Below, one piece after another: positions 15,698 through 24,937 of a stretch of DNA of 64,000 nucleotides (the stretch's first letter is position 1; each line of letters begins with the position of its first letter). The notes below the pieces were generated by a model. The model made no database searches and was not told the origin of the DNA. It saw only the letters and a program-made list of their open reading frames with translations. The DNA is from Falsiroseomonas oleicola (GTDB lineage Bacteria > Pseudomonadota > Alphaproteobacteria > Acetobacterales > Acetobacteraceae), in the NCBI RefSeq assembly GCF_019029495.1, contig NZ_JAERQM010000008.1, forward strand, positions 1 through 64,000, in the 5' to 3' direction. A program made the position numbers and the translations under genes.

Positions 15698-16684
15698 TCA
15701 GCCGCTGGCGATGCCGCCCTCGCGGATGATCGGCGTCCAGCGTGCCACTTCCTTCGCGATATGGGCGGCGAAATCCTCCGGCGTGCCGCCGACCACGCGG
15801 CCGGCCTGCGCCTCGAAGATGCGCTGCTGCACATCCGGCATGGCGGCGATGCGGCCGAAGACCTGGTTGATCTGCCGCGCCAGCCCCGCATCCATGCCCG
15901 CCGGCGCCACGATGCCGTGCCAGACCGCCACCTCGAAGCCCGGCAGCACGGTGGAGATGGCGGGCGCATCCGGCAGCAGCGGCGTGCCGGCGGCATTGCC
16001 CACCGCGATCGCCCGCGCATTGCCCTGGCGGATCTGCCCGATGCCGGAGGAGACGGTGGGGAAGCCGAATTGCGCATCGCCCCGGATCAGGGAGGTCACC
16101 ATCTCCGCGCCCGAGCGGTAGGGCACATGCACCATGCGGATACCGGCCTCCTTCAGGAACAGCGCCATGAACAGGTGGCTGCCATTGCCATTGCCGGCGG
16201 AGGAATAGGTGAAGCCATCGGGCCGCGCCTTGGCCTGGTCGATCACCTGCTGGATGGTGGTGGCGGTGACGGAGGGATGTGCCATCAGCACCGCCGGCAG
16301 GTTCACCAGATGGATGATCGGCGTGAAGGCGGTGGTCGGGTCGTAGGTCAGGCTGGGGATCAGCTCCTTGCCGATGGCATTGGCGCCCACATCGGCCATC
16401 ATCAGCGTCAGCCCATCCGGCTTCTCCCGCGCCACGAAGCCGCCGGCGATGGTCCCGCCCGCACCGGGGCGATTTTCCACCACCAGCGTCTGGCCGCCGG
16501 TCACCTCGGCGAATTTGGCGGAGAAGGTGCGCGACAGGGTGTCGATGGCGCCGCCGGCGCCGAAGGGCACGATCAGGCGGATCGGCCGGTCAGGCCAGGC
16601 GTTTCCCTGGGCGCGGGCAACGGCCGGCGTCGCCAGCGCCGCCGCTCCGGCAAGAAGATGACGACGCAAGAGCTTGATGGACAT
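15698..16684 (-). CDS. Bug-family tricarboxylate transporter substrate-binding protein
   Basis: 328 aa orphan Bug/TctC receptor. The signal (LLRRHLLAGAAALATPAVARAQG) is followed by WPDRPIRLIVPFGAGGAID, VENRPGAGGTIAGG and HVPYRSGAEM. GGGAG precedes the ATG. It is divergent from the DUF1028 gene; the 107-bp gap has an AT-rich patch (about 16705-16722) that likely holds the promoters. No membrane partner is adjacent. The ligand is unknown. Confidence 0.93.
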   Translation of the reverse strand: MSIKLLRRHLLAGAAALATPAVARAQGNAWPDRPIRLIVPFGAGGAIDTLSRTFSAKFAEVTGGQTLVVENRPGAGGTIAGGFVAREKPDGLTLMMADVGANAIGKELIPSLTYDPTTAFTPIIHLVNLPAVLMAHPSVTATTIQQVIDQAKARPDGFTYSSAGNGNGSHLFMALFLKEAGIRMVHVPYRSGAEMVTSLIRGDAQFGFPTVSSGIGQIRQGNARAIAVGNAAGTPLLPDAPAISTVLPGFEVAVWHGIVAPAGMDAGLARQINQVFGRIAAMPDVQQRIFEAQAGRVVGGTPEDFAAHIAKEVARWTPIIREGGIASG

Positions 16685-16791
16685 TTGATAATTCTCCCAT
16701 GGGACGTTTTAATAAATTTGACCCAACGCGAGCCGACGCGCAATCATGGCACAGGCTGTAGTGTGACGATATTCCGAGTCGGAACCCTGCC

Positions 16792-17511
16792 ATGACCTGG
16801 TCCATTGTCGCCCATGACCCGGCGACCGGCGCCTTCGCCGTCGCCGTCACCACCTGCGCCTTCGCCGTCGGCGCCTCCTGCCCCTTTGTCCGGGCCGGTG
16901 TCGGTGCGGTCTCCACCCAGTCCATGACCAACCGCTATCTCGGCCCCGCGGTGCTGGACGGCCTGGCGCGTGGCCTGTCGCCCGCGGCGGCGATCGAGGG
17001 GGCGCTGGCGGGGGATGAGGGCAAGGGGCTGCGCCAGGTGCATGCGGTGGACCGGCATGGCCGCAGCGCCGCCTTCACCGGGACCAACTGCGTGGAATGG
17101 TGCGGCGAGCTGACCTCCGCCCATGTCGCCTTCGCCGGCAATATGCTGGCCGGGCCGTCGGTGCTGGCCGATACCTATGCCGGCTTCGTCAGCAACCCGG
17201 ACCTGCCGCTCGCCGAGCGCCTGCTCGCCGCGATGGATGCCGGGGAGGCCGCGGGCGGCGACAAGCGCGGCCGGCAATCGGCGGCGCTGGTGCTGACCAC
17301 GACGGAGGACTTCCCGGACATCTCTCTGCGCGTCGATGACCACCCGCTGCCGCTGGTGGAGCTGCGCCGGCTGTATGGGATCTGGCTGCGGGACCGGGCG
17401 CCGGGACTTGGTGACCAGCCCTCCAAGGCCCGCCCCTCCGGCCAGACCGATCTCGACCGCATCGAGGCGCGGTGGATCGCCAAGGGGCTGGACCTGCGGC
17501 TGCGGCGCTGA
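16792..17511 (+). CDS. DUF1028 family protein (Ntn-hydrolase-like)
   Basis: 239 aa. It starts TWSIVAHDPATGAFAVAVTT and contains GAVSTQSMTNRYLGP, FTGTNCVEWCGE, and AFAGNMLAGPSVLADTYAGF, all standard for DUF1028 proteins with an N-terminal-nucleophile-like fold. It may be a peptidase or amidase; the activity is unproven. It heads a plus-strand run, with the MFS gene starting 8 bp after its stop. Confidence 0.9.
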   Translation: MTWSIVAHDPATGAFAVAVTTCAFAVGASCPFVRAGVGAVSTQSMTNRYLGPAVLDGLARGLSPAAAIEGALAGDEGKGLRQVHAVDRHGRSAAFTGTNCVEWCGELTSAHVAFAGNMLAGPSVLADTYAGFVSNPDLPLAERLLAAMDAGEAAGGDKRGRQSAALVLTTTEDFPDISLRVDDHPLPLVELRRLYGIWLRDRAPGLGDQPSKARPSGQTDLDRIEARWIAKGLDLRLRR

Positions 17512-17519
17512 CCCGCCCG

Positions 17520-18725
17520 ATGCTCTCTCCCTGGGTCGCGGCGCTGTCGGCCACGCTGCTGATGCAGACGGTGGGCACCTTCCTAAGCCAGGCCGTGCCC
17601 GTGGTGGCACCGCTGATGACGGCGGAGCTGGGGCTGCGGCCGGAGGCGGTGGGCAATTTCGCCAGCCTCAACACGCTGGGTGCCATCCTTTTTCTGCTGT
17701 TCGGCACGCCGCTGGTCGCCCGCTTCGGGCCGCTGCGCATGTTGCAGGCTGGCGCGGTGCTGGGCAGCGTCGCGCTGCTGGCGGCGGCGGCGGGCATCGT
17801 CTGGCTGCTGCCGCTGGCGGCGCTGCTGATGGGCATCGGCTATGGCCCGACCGGCCCGGCCGGCAGCCGCATCCTCCAGGCCACGGCGCCGCCGCGCCAC
17901 CGGGTGCTGATCTTCTCCGTCAAGCAGGCCGGCGCCCCGGCCGGCGGCGCGCTGGCCGGGCTGGTCGCCGCCCCGGTCGCCGCCATCTGGGGCTGGCAGG
18001 CGGCGCTGCTGGTGGGCATCGCGGTCGCCCTGGCCTGCGCCGTGCTGATCCAGCCGCTGCGTCCCCAGTTGGATGCGGAACGGGACCCGCAAAGACCGTT
18101 GCGGGAGGCGTTTCGCCTGCGCCGCCTGGCCGCGCCGATCACCGCGCTGCGCATGCACCCGGTGCTGCCGCCGCTGACGCTTCAGGCCTTCGCCTTCGCG
18201 GCGCTTCAGGGCAGCCTGTTTGCCTTCACCGTCACCTGGCTGGTGCAGGCGCATGGCGCCAGCCTGACCGCCGCCGGCAGTGTCTTCGCCGCCATGCAAC
18301 TGGCCGGCGTGGCCGGGCGGCTGGTGCTGGGCTGGGCGGCGGACCGGCTGGGGGATGCCACGCGCAGCCTGGCCATCCACGGGCTGGTCGCCGCCTTCCT
18401 GTCGCTGCTCTGGGTGCTGTTCGGGCCGCAGGCGCATTGGGCGGTGGGGCTGGTGCTGGCGGTGGCCTGCGGCTTCACCGCCGCCAGTTGGAACGGCATC
18501 TTCCTGGCCGAGGTCGCCCGCGTCTCCCCGCCCGACCGGGTGGCGGAGGCTTCCTCCGGCGCCATCCTGCTGTGTTTCCTGGGCTACCTCTCCGCGCCTT
18601 CCGCCTTCGCCTGGGCGGTGACCTCCACGGGAAGCTGGGTGCTGCCCTATCTGGTGGCCTGCGGGCTGCTGGCCGCCGTCTCCACCTTCGTCCTGATGCT
18701 TGGAGGCCGCGCCGGCAGCCGGTAA
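17520..18725 (+). CDS. MFS transporter (CynX/NimT-like)
   Basis: 401 aa with about twelve membrane segments. The FGTPLVARFGPLRML loop matches MFS motif A, and the IGYGPTGPAGSRIL segment resembles CynX/NimT-type carriers. The ATG at 17520, 8 bp after the DUF1028 stop, is chosen over an in-frame ATG inside that gene. It probably moves a small metabolite linked to the surrounding enzymes. The substrate is unknown. Confidence 0.85.
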   Translation: MLSPWVAALSATLLMQTVGTFLSQAVPVVAPLMTAELGLRPEAVGNFASLNTLGAILFLLFGTPLVARFGPLRMLQAGAVLGSVALLAAAAGIVWLLPLAALLMGIGYGPTGPAGSRILQATAPPRHRVLIFSVKQAGAPAGGALAGLVAAPVAAIWGWQAALLVGIAVALACAVLIQPLRPQLDAERDPQRPLREAFRLRRLAAPITALRMHPVLPPLTLQAFAFAALQGSLFAFTVTWLVQAHGASLTAAGSVFAAMQLAGVAGRLVLGWAADRLGDATRSLAIHGLVAAFLSLLWVLFGPQAHWAVGLVLAVACGFTAASWNGIFLAEVARVSPPDRVAEASSGAILLCFLGYLSAPSAFAWAVTSTGSWVLPYLVACGLLAAVSTFVLMLGGRAGSR

Positions 18726-18756
18726 AGCTGCCCGCCTATCGACAGGGGAGCGCGGC

Positions 18757-19722
18757 ATGGCGATCAGGCTCGGGGTGGTCGGCTTCGGCATCATGGGGGA
18801 GCGCCTGCTGCGTGCCGCCTTGGCGCCCGACCAGACGGCGGTGCGCCCGGTGGCGGTCTGGGACCCCTCCCCCAGCGCCGCCGCGCGGCTGGCGGAGATC
18901 GCGCCGGAGCTGCCGATGCTGGACAGCCCGCGGGCGGTGATCGCGGCCTGCGAGGTGCTCTACATCGCCTCCCCACCCAGCTCGCATCTGGAGCATGCCG
19001 GCGCCGCCTTCGCCGCCGGCCGCGCCGCCTTCCTGGAAAAGCCGCTGGCCGCCAACCTGGCCGCCGCGCGGGACTTCGTGGCGGCGGCCGAGGCCGGCGA
19101 GGCGCGGGCGGCGGTGAACTTCCCCATGGCCTCCTCCCCCGCCGTGGCGCAGCTTTCCGCCTGGCGGGCGGGGATCGGCGCGCCCCGCGCCCTGACACTG
19201 CGCGCCGATTTCGCCAAATGGCCGCGCGGCTGGCAGCAGGATGCGGCGAGCTGGCTGGCGAAGCGGGCGGAAGGCGGCTTCACGCGGGAGGTGCTGTCGC
19301 ATTTCCTGTTCCTGACGCGCCGTCAGCTCGGCCCGCTGGTGCTGCTGGAGCGTGACGCGACCTTCCCGGCGGGCGATGGGTCGGAGATCGCGGTGCAAGC
19401 ACGTCTCACCGCCGGCGGCGTCCCGGTGGATCTCGCCGGGCAGGTCGGCGGCACCGATCGCGATGAATCCAACGAATGGCGGCTGGAAGGCGAGACCGGC
19501 AGCATCCGCCTGCGCGACTGGTCCTTTGCCGAAAAGCGGGACGCCGACGGCATCTACCGCCCAGCCCCGGACGCCCTGCCGAATGAGCGCATGCGGCCCA
19601 TGGTGCTGCGCGACCAGCTTTCGAAGCTGGCGGCCCTGACCCGGGGCGAGCCCCAGAACCTCGCCACATTGCGGGAGGCGCTGGAGGTGCAGGAGGTGGT
19701 GGAGGCGATCCTTGGCGGTTGA
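18757..19722 (+). CDS. Gfo/Idh/MocA family oxidoreductase
   Basis: 321 aa. The N-terminal NAD(P) Rossmann fold starts RLGVVGFGIMGERLL. The EKPLA segment (FLEKPLAANLAAARDFV) carries the family Lys, and a C-terminal beta-sheet domain follows. GGGGAG lies 8 nt before the ATG. It probably oxidises or reduces a sugar or cyclitol-like substrate. The histidine phosphatase gene overlaps its end by 11 bp. Confidence 0.88.
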   Translation: MAIRLGVVGFGIMGERLLRAALAPDQTAVRPVAVWDPSPSAAARLAEIAPELPMLDSPRAVIAACEVLYIASPPSSHLEHAGAAFAAGRAAFLEKPLAANLAAARDFVAAAEAGEARAAVNFPMASSPAVAQLSAWRAGIGAPRALTLRADFAKWPRGWQQDAASWLAKRAEGGFTREVLSHFLFLTRRQLGPLVLLERDATFPAGDGSEIAVQARLTAGGVPVDLAGQVGGTDRDESNEWRLEGETGSIRLRDWSFAEKRDADGIYRPAPDALPNERMRPMVLRDQLSKLAALTRGEPQNLATLREALEVQEVVEAILGG

Positions 19723-20356
19723 CCGCCGCGCCCTGCTCGGGCTGGCGCTGCTGGCCGGCCCGGCTGTGGCGCAGGGACGGCTGGTGCCCCAGGGCGTCGC
19801 GGAGGCGGGACCCCTTCTGGACCGGCTGCGCCAGGGCGGGCTGGTGCTGTTCTTCCGCCATGCCGATACCCGCGGCCAGCCCTGCGACCGCAGCTTCCGC
19901 CTCGGCGACCGGCCTGGCCAGCGCAACCTCTCGCCGCAGGGCCGCGCGCAATCGGCGGCAATTGGCCGCCGGCTGGAGGAGCTCGGCATTCCTGTCACGC
20001 GCCCGGTGCTGGCCGGGCCGGTGTTCCGGGCGCAGGACACGGCGGAGCTGGCCTTCGGCGCCGAGCAGGTGGTGGTGACGGACAGCCTGCTGGCGGATGA
20101 CTATGCCGGCGGGCGCCTCGCCTGGGTGCTGGCGGAGCATCGCCGCCTGTTCTCCGAACCCGTCCCCGCCGGCACCAACCGCGTGCTGGTCGGCCATCGC
20201 ACGCCGGCCATCATGGTCGCGGGTGACAGCGTGGGCGGCCGCGCCTTCCCGGAAGGCGCGGCGCTGCTCCTGGCGCCGGGCGGTGCGGATTTCCGGGTGC
20301 TGGGCATCCTCGACATCGTGCCGCTGCCGGGTGGCGGGTTTCACGACTGCGGCTGA
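19712..20356 (+). CDS. exported histidine phosphatase family protein
   Basis: 214 aa. An export signal (DRRALLGLALLAGPAVAQG) precedes a phosphoglycerate-mutase-like domain with the catalytic motif FFRHADTRG, later GPVFRAQDTAEL and a second catalytic His in LVGHRTPAIM. The start is TTG at 19712; GGAGG lies 6 nt upstream and the start overlaps the end of the oxidoreductase gene by 11 bp. It is presumably a periplasmic phosphatase on an unknown substrate. Confidence 0.85.
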   Translation: MAVDRRALLGLALLAGPAVAQGRLVPQGVAEAGPLLDRLRQGGLVLFFRHADTRGQPCDRSFRLGDRPGQRNLSPQGRAQSAAIGRRLEELGIPVTRPVLAGPVFRAQDTAELAFGAEQVVVTDSLLADDYAGGRLAWVLAEHRRLFSEPVPAGTNRVLVGHRTPAIMVAGDSVGGRAFPEGAALLLAPGGADFRVLGILDIVPLPGGGFHDCG

Positions 20357-20415
20357 GAAGCGCCACGCAAGCTTCACGCCTCGATCGCCCCCAAGCCTGC
20401 TACGCGCGCCGCGGA

Positions 20416-21303
20416 ATGTCAGCACGGATACCGATGAGCCTTCGCGATGCAGCCCTGGCCCGACGGCTGGTCCAGGCACAATTTCCGCAATGGGCCGATT
20501 TCCCGGTCTGCCCGCTGGCCGAGGGCGGGCAGAACAACCTGACTTTTCGCCTCGGCGCCCATCTGCTGATCCGCCTGCCCAGCGCCGAGCGCTATGTGGC
20601 CCAGGTGGCGAAGGAACAGGCCTGGCTGCCGCGCCTCGCGCCCCTGCTGCCCCTGCCGATTCCGCGCCCCATCGCGCTCGGCCGGCCCAGCGCGGATTTC
20701 CCCTTCCCCTGGTCGATCTACGACTGGATCGAGGGCGAGACGGCGCGGCCGGAGCGCATCGCCGATCCCTGCCGCCTCGCCGCCGATCTGGCCGGCTTCC
20801 TGCGGGTGCTGCAATCCATCACGGCGCAGGAGGGTCCGGCGGCCGGGGCGCACAACTTCCATCGCGGCGGGCAGCTCGCCGTCTATGACGGGGAAACCCG
20901 CGCGGCGATCGCGGCGCTGGGCGCGGAGATCGACGCGCCGGCGGCGACCGCGATCTGGGATGCGGCGCTGGCCTCGCGCTGGGCGGGCGCGCCGGTCTGG
21001 GTCCATGGCGATGTGGCGCCTGGCAACCTGCTGCTGCGCGCGGGGCAGCTCCACGCCGTGATCGACTTCGGCAATCTGGGCACCGGCGACCCGGCCTGCG
21101 ACCTGGTGCCGGCCTGGACCATCTTCGCGGGCGCGGCGCGCCAACGGTTTCGCGACAGCCTGCCGCTCGGCGACGATACCTGGGCGCGCGCCCGTGGCTG
21201 GGCGCTGTGGAAGGCGCTGATCACCTGCCGCGCGCCGGGGCCGATCGGGGAGGCGTCGCAGCGCGTGCTGGCCGCGCTGCTGGCCGAAAGCTACACTTCG
21301 TAG
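20416..21303 (+). CDS. aminoglycoside phosphotransferase (APH) family kinase
   Basis: 295 aa protein-kinase-like fold. The nucleotide loop is GGQNNLTFRLG. The catalytic motif VHGDVAPGNLLL (Asp) and metal-binding IDFGNLGTGDPACDL are intact, so it should be an active small-molecule kinase. Homologs act on drugs, macrolides or metabolites such as choline. ATG 20434 is an alternative start. Its stop overlaps the convergent pobA stop by 13 bp. Confidence 0.85.
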   Translation: MSARIPMSLRDAALARRLVQAQFPQWADFPVCPLAEGGQNNLTFRLGAHLLIRLPSAERYVAQVAKEQAWLPRLAPLLPLPIPRPIALGRPSADFPFPWSIYDWIEGETARPERIADPCRLAADLAGFLRVLQSITAQEGPAAGAHNFHRGGQLAVYDGETRAAIAALGAEIDAPAATAIWDAALASRWAGAPVWVHGDVAPGNLLLRAGQLHAVIDFGNLGTGDPACDLVPAWTIFAGAARQRFRDSLPLGDDTWARARGWALWKALITCRAPGPIGEASQRVLAALLAESYTS

Positions 21304-22475
21304 TCCAGCCCGACATAATTCTCCGCCAGCGTGGTCATCGCCGCGCGGCTGGTCGCGACATAATCCAGCTCCGCCACCTGCACCCGATGCTCGAAGGCGT
21401 CGTCCCCGTCGAAGCGGTGCAGCATGGAGGTCATCCACCAGGAGAAGCGCTGGCCCTTCCAGATGCGGCGCAGGCAGATTTGCGAGTATTGCTCCAGCAG
21501 ATCCGCGTCGTTCTTCGCGAAGTAGCGCTCCAGGCCGCGCGCCAGCACGCGGATATCGGCGATCGCCAGGTTCATGCCCTTGGCCCCGGTGGGCGGCACG
21601 ATATGGGCGGCGTCGCCGGCGAGGAACAGCCGGCCATGGCGCATCGGCTCCACCACGTAGCTGCGCATGGCGGTGACGCCCTTCTGGAAGATCGGACCTT
21701 CCTGCAATTCCGGCCCACAGCCCAGCCGCTTGTGCAGCTCCGCCCAGATGCGGTCATCGGGCCAGAGGGAAAGGTCCTCATCCGGCGTGCATTGCAGATA
21801 CATGCGCGTCACGGTCTCGCTGCGCATGGTGGCCAGCGCGAAGCCGTCGCTGTGACGGGCGTAGATCAGCTCCTCCGACACCGGCCTGGAATGGGCCAGG
21901 ATGCCGAGCCAGGCGAAGGGGTAGATGCGGTCATAGGTGCGGATGATCTCCGGCGGGATGGCGCCGCGGCAGATGCCGTGGAAGCCGTCGCAGCCGCCGA
22001 TGAACAGGCAATCCAGCACCTGCGCCCGGCCCTCATGCGTGAAGCTGATGCGCGGGCTGTCGGAGGTGACGTCATGCACCGCGACATCCGCCACCTCGAA
22101 CAGGATCGGCGGATTGCCGGAACGGGTGCCGGCGGCGAGCCGGGCGGCGATCAGGTCCTTCACCACCTCCTGCTGCCCATAGATGGTGACGACCTTGCCG
22201 GTCAGCTCGGTCAGCGGGATGCGGTGGCCCTTGCCGTCGAAGCGCAGCTCGATGCCGTGATGCGCCAGGCCCTGGCGGTGCAGGCGCTCCCCCACCCCGG
22301 CCTCGGTCAGCGTGTCGACGCTGCCCTGTTCCAGCAGCCCGGCGCGAACCCGTTCCTCGACATAGGCGCGGGACCGGGCTTCCAGCACCACGCTGTCGAT
22401 GCCCGCCAGGTGCAGCAGGTGGGACAGCAGCAGGCCGGCGGGCCCGGCGCCGATGATGCCGATCTGGGTGCGCAT
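21291..22475 (-). CDS. pobA: 4-hydroxybenzoate 3-monooxygenase
   Basis: 394 aa, the exact length of Pseudomonas PobA. This flavoprotein hydroxylates 4-hydroxybenzoate to protocatechuate with NAD(P)H. FAD-binding GAGPAG is at residues 9-14, then LEARSRAYVEERVRAGLLEQG, the IYARHSDGFAL substrate region and GDAAHIVPPTGAKGMNLA. It ends AENYVGLDYE as in PobA. No pobR or pca genes adjoin. The upstream gap holds the palindrome GCTATATAGC. Confidence 0.96.
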   Translation of the reverse strand: MRTQIGIIGAGPAGLLLSHLLHLAGIDSVVLEARSRAYVEERVRAGLLEQGSVDTLTEAGVGERLHRQGLAHHGIELRFDGKGHRIPLTELTGKVVTIYGQQEVVKDLIAARLAAGTRSGNPPILFEVADVAVHDVTSDSPRISFTHEGRAQVLDCLFIGGCDGFHGICRGAIPPEIIRTYDRIYPFAWLGILAHSRPVSEELIYARHSDGFALATMRSETVTRMYLQCTPDEDLSLWPDDRIWAELHKRLGCGPELQEGPIFQKGVTAMRSYVVEPMRHGRLFLAGDAAHIVPPTGAKGMNLAIADIRVLARGLERYFAKNDADLLEQYSQICLRRIWKGQRFSWWMTSMLHRFDGDDAFEHRVQVAELDYVATSRAAMTTLAENYVGLDYEV

Positions 22476-22523
22476 CGCCTCTCTCCCCTGCCGCCCCGGC
22501 CTTCAGCGGGGCGCGCCTTGAAA

Positions 22524-22533
22524 GCTATATAGC
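22524..22533. promoter_or_regulatory. candidate operator upstream of pobA
   Basis: GCTATATAGC, a perfect 10-bp palindrome in an AT-rich patch (about 22520-22545), about 50 bp before the pobA start. It is unusual in this GC-rich window. It could be an operator or -10 region for pobA, or serve the divergent acyltransferase gene. Confidence 0.45.
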
Positions 22534-22632
22534 ATAACAATTAGCCAACCAGCCCCGGCCATCAAGCGCCCTTCCCCGCCGCGCCACAAATCCGTCAAAC
22601 GAATGCAACAGGGCCGGCGCATCCTGCCCGTC

Positions 22633-23301
22633 ATGAAAGACACAACTCCCTACCGTGACCCTGCCACGGCGAAGAAGACCCTGGGGCTGGAGCCCTGCAT
22701 CGATCCGACCGCCCAGGTGCGCGACAGCCAGTTCGGCATCTATACGGAAGTCGGCGCCCGCACGACGGTCGCGGAGACCAGCTTCGGCGACTATTCCTAC
22801 GTCGTGCAGGACAGCCAGATCATCTACACGACGGTGGGAAAGTTCTGCTCCATCGCCAGCCATACGCGGATCAACCCCGGCAACCACCCGCTGCAGCGCG
22901 TGGCGCTGAGCCACGTCACCTATCGGGCCAGCGCCTATGGCCTGGGCGAGGATGAGGCCGGCTTCTTCGACTGGCGGCGCGAACACCATGTCACGCTGGG
23001 CCATGATGTCTGGATCGGCCATGGCGTGGTGGTGCTGCCCGGCGTCACGATCGGCACTGGCGCTGCGATCGGCGCGGGTGCGGTGGTGACGAAGGACATC
23101 CCGCCTTTCGCCATCGCGGTGGGGAATCCAGCGCGGATTCTGCGCTTCCGATTCCCGCAGGCGGTGCAGGACAGCCTGCGGCGCATCGCCTGGTGGGACT
23201 GGTCGCGCGACAAGCTGGCCGCAGGACTGGATGACATCCGTCGCTTGTCCGCAGAGCAGTTCTGCGAACGGCACGACCCGGCCTTCTGTCACAAAGACTA
23301 A
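22633..23301 (+). CDS. phosphonate-metabolism-type hexapeptide acyltransferase (DapH/GlmU-like)
   Basis: About 222 aa left-handed beta-helix transferase. It carries IDPTAQVRDSQFGIYTEVGA, GKFCSIASHTRINPGNHP, HVTYRASAYGLGEDEAGFFDWRR and HDVWIGHGVVVLPGVTIGTG. This pattern matches the hexapeptide-repeat family found in phosphonate (C-P lyase) gene clusters. ATG 22633 fits homologs better than 22603; neither has a strong ribosome site. It precedes the phosphonate monoester hydrolase gene by 68 bp and is the first clue that the cluster concerns phosphonates. The acyl acceptor is unknown. Confidence 0.8.
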   Translation: MKDTTPYRDPATAKKTLGLEPCIDPTAQVRDSQFGIYTEVGARTTVAETSFGDYSYVVQDSQIIYTTVGKFCSIASHTRINPGNHPLQRVALSHVTYRASAYGLGEDEAGFFDWRREHHVTLGHDVWIGHGVVVLPGVTIGTGAAIGAGAVVTKDIPPFAIAVGNPARILRFRFPQAVQDSLRRIAWWDWSRDKLAAGLDDIRRLSAEQFCERHDPAFCHKD

Positions 23302-23325
23302 GCCGAGCCGTCACAAGACGGTCGC
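23286..23325 (+). promoter_or_regulatory. Pho-box-like repeats before the hydrolase gene
   Basis: Heptamers CTGTCAC (23286), CCGTCAC (23308) and CGGTCGC (23319) sit at multiples of 11 bp; the slot at 23297 is degenerate. CTGTCAY repeated every 11 bp is the PhoB binding pattern. The array ends about 45 bp before the hydrolase ATG, so phosphate-starvation control is plausible but not certain. Confidence 0.4.
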
Positions 23326-23369
23326 CACTCCCCGGCTAAGCCCCGCCGCATCGAATGGAGCGGCGCAGC

Positions 23370-24926
23370 ATGGCCAGGCGGAAAAACGTACTTCTCATCG
23401 TGGTGGATCAGTGGCGGGCGGATTTCGTGCCCGCCCTCGGCGCGGATTTCCTGCGCACGCCGAACCTGGACCGGCTGTGCCGCGAGGGTGTCACCTTCCG
23501 CAACCACGTCACCAACACCGTCCCCTGCGGCCCGGCGCGCGCCAGCCTGTTGACCGGCCTGTATCTGATGAACCATCGCGCCGTGCAGAACACGGTGCCG
23601 CTGGATGCGCGCCACACCAACCTCGGCAAGCAGCTTCGCCTGATCGGCTACGACCCGGCGCTGATCGGCTACACGACGACGACGCCGGACCCGCGCACCA
23701 CCGGCCCGAAGGACCCGCGCTTCACCACGCTCGGCGATCTGATGGACGGCTTTCGCAGTGTCGGCGCCTTCGAGCCGAACATGGACGGCTATTTCGGCTG
23801 GCTCGCGCATCAGGGCTACGAACTGCCGGCGAAGCGCGAGGACATCTGGCTGCCGGAGGGTGAGGACGCCGTGCCGGGCGCGACCAACCGCCCCTCCCGC
23901 ATCCCTTCGGAACTGTCGGACACGAGCTTCTTCACGGAAAAGGCGCTGACCTATCTGAAGGGCAAGGGCGAGAAGCCCTGGTTCCTGCACCTCGGCTACT
24001 ACCGCCCGCATCCCCCCTTCATCGCGCCCGCGCCCTACAACACCATGTACGACCCGGCGGACATGCCGGCCCCCGTGCGCGCGCCGCGCTGGGAGGAGGA
24101 GGCGGAACAGCACCCGCTGCTGCGCCACTACCTGCGCGCCATCGGCCAGGCCAGCTTCTTCCGTGGCGGCCAGGGTGCCGGCGCGGGCCTCGACGAGGCC
24201 AGCATCCGCCAGATGCGCGCCAGCTACTGCGGCCTGATGACCGAGATCGACGACGCGCTCGGCCGCGTCTTCGCCTATCTCGAACAGACTGGGCAGTGGG
24301 ATGACACGACCATCATCTTCACCTCCGACCATGGCGAGCAACTCGGCGACCATTGGCTGCTCGGCAAGCTCGGCTATTTCGACCAGAGTTTTCGGATTCC
24401 GCTGGTGGTGAAGGGCGCCGGTGCGCAGGCCGGGCTGATCGACGACACGCTGACGGAAAGCGTCGATGTGATGCCGACCATCCTCGACATCCTCGGCGGC
24501 GACGTGCCGCGCGCCTGCGACGGCCGTTCGCTGCTGCCGGTTCTGGCCGGCAACAAGCCCGCCGATTGGCGTGAGCTGCACCACTACGAATACGACTTCC
24601 GCGACATCCACTACTCCCAGCCCGAGACGGCACTGGGCCTGACGATGGACACGTCGAGCCTCTGCGTCGTGCAGGATGCCGACTACAAATACGTCCACTT
24701 CGCCGCCCTGCCGCCGCTGTTCTTCGACCTGAAGCGCGACCCGAACCAGTTCGAGAACCGCGCCGAGGATCCCGAATACGCCGCCCGCGTGAAGGACTAC
24801 GCCCAGCGCGCCCTGTCGCTGCGCCTGCGCCACGCCGACCGCACGCTGACCCATTTCCGCGCCACACCGCAGGGCCTGGACGAGCGCCGCCCGGCGCCGC
24901 CCGCGCTGCGCGCCGCCGCCGAATAA
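23370..24926 (+). CDS. phosphonate monoester hydrolase (sulfatase/alkaline phosphatase superfamily)
   Basis: 518 aa. It matches Rhizobium and Burkholderia phosphonate monoester hydrolase along its length from memory: NVLLIVVDQWRADF (metal Asp13), PCGPARASLLTG with the formylglycine-forming Cys53, GYTTTTPDPRTT, GYYRPHPPFIAPAPY, TSDHGEQLGDHWLLGK, and a tail rich in the same motifs. Such enzymes hydrolyse phosphonate monoesters, phosphodiesters and sulfate esters, and need Cys oxidation to formylglycine. There is no signal peptide, so it acts inside the cell. GGAG lies 9 nt before ATG 23370. Five receptor genes and an ABC transporter follow without breaks. Confidence 0.92.
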   Translation: MARRKNVLLIVVDQWRADFVPALGADFLRTPNLDRLCREGVTFRNHVTNTVPCGPARASLLTGLYLMNHRAVQNTVPLDARHTNLGKQLRLIGYDPALIGYTTTTPDPRTTGPKDPRFTTLGDLMDGFRSVGAFEPNMDGYFGWLAHQGYELPAKREDIWLPEGEDAVPGATNRPSRIPSELSDTSFFTEKALTYLKGKGEKPWFLHLGYYRPHPPFIAPAPYNTMYDPADMPAPVRAPRWEEEAEQHPLLRHYLRAIGQASFFRGGQGAGAGLDEASIRQMRASYCGLMTEIDDALGRVFAYLEQTGQWDDTTIIFTSDHGEQLGDHWLLGKLGYFDQSFRIPLVVKGAGAQAGLIDDTLTESVDVMPTILDILGGDVPRACDGRSLLPVLAGNKPADWRELHHYEYDFRDIHYSQPETALGLTMDTSSLCVVQDADYKYVHFAALPPLFFDLKRDPNQFENRAEDPEYAARVKDYAQRALSLRLRHADRTLTHFRATPQGLDERRPAPPALRAAAE

Positions 24927-24937
24927 GGAGAATATCG

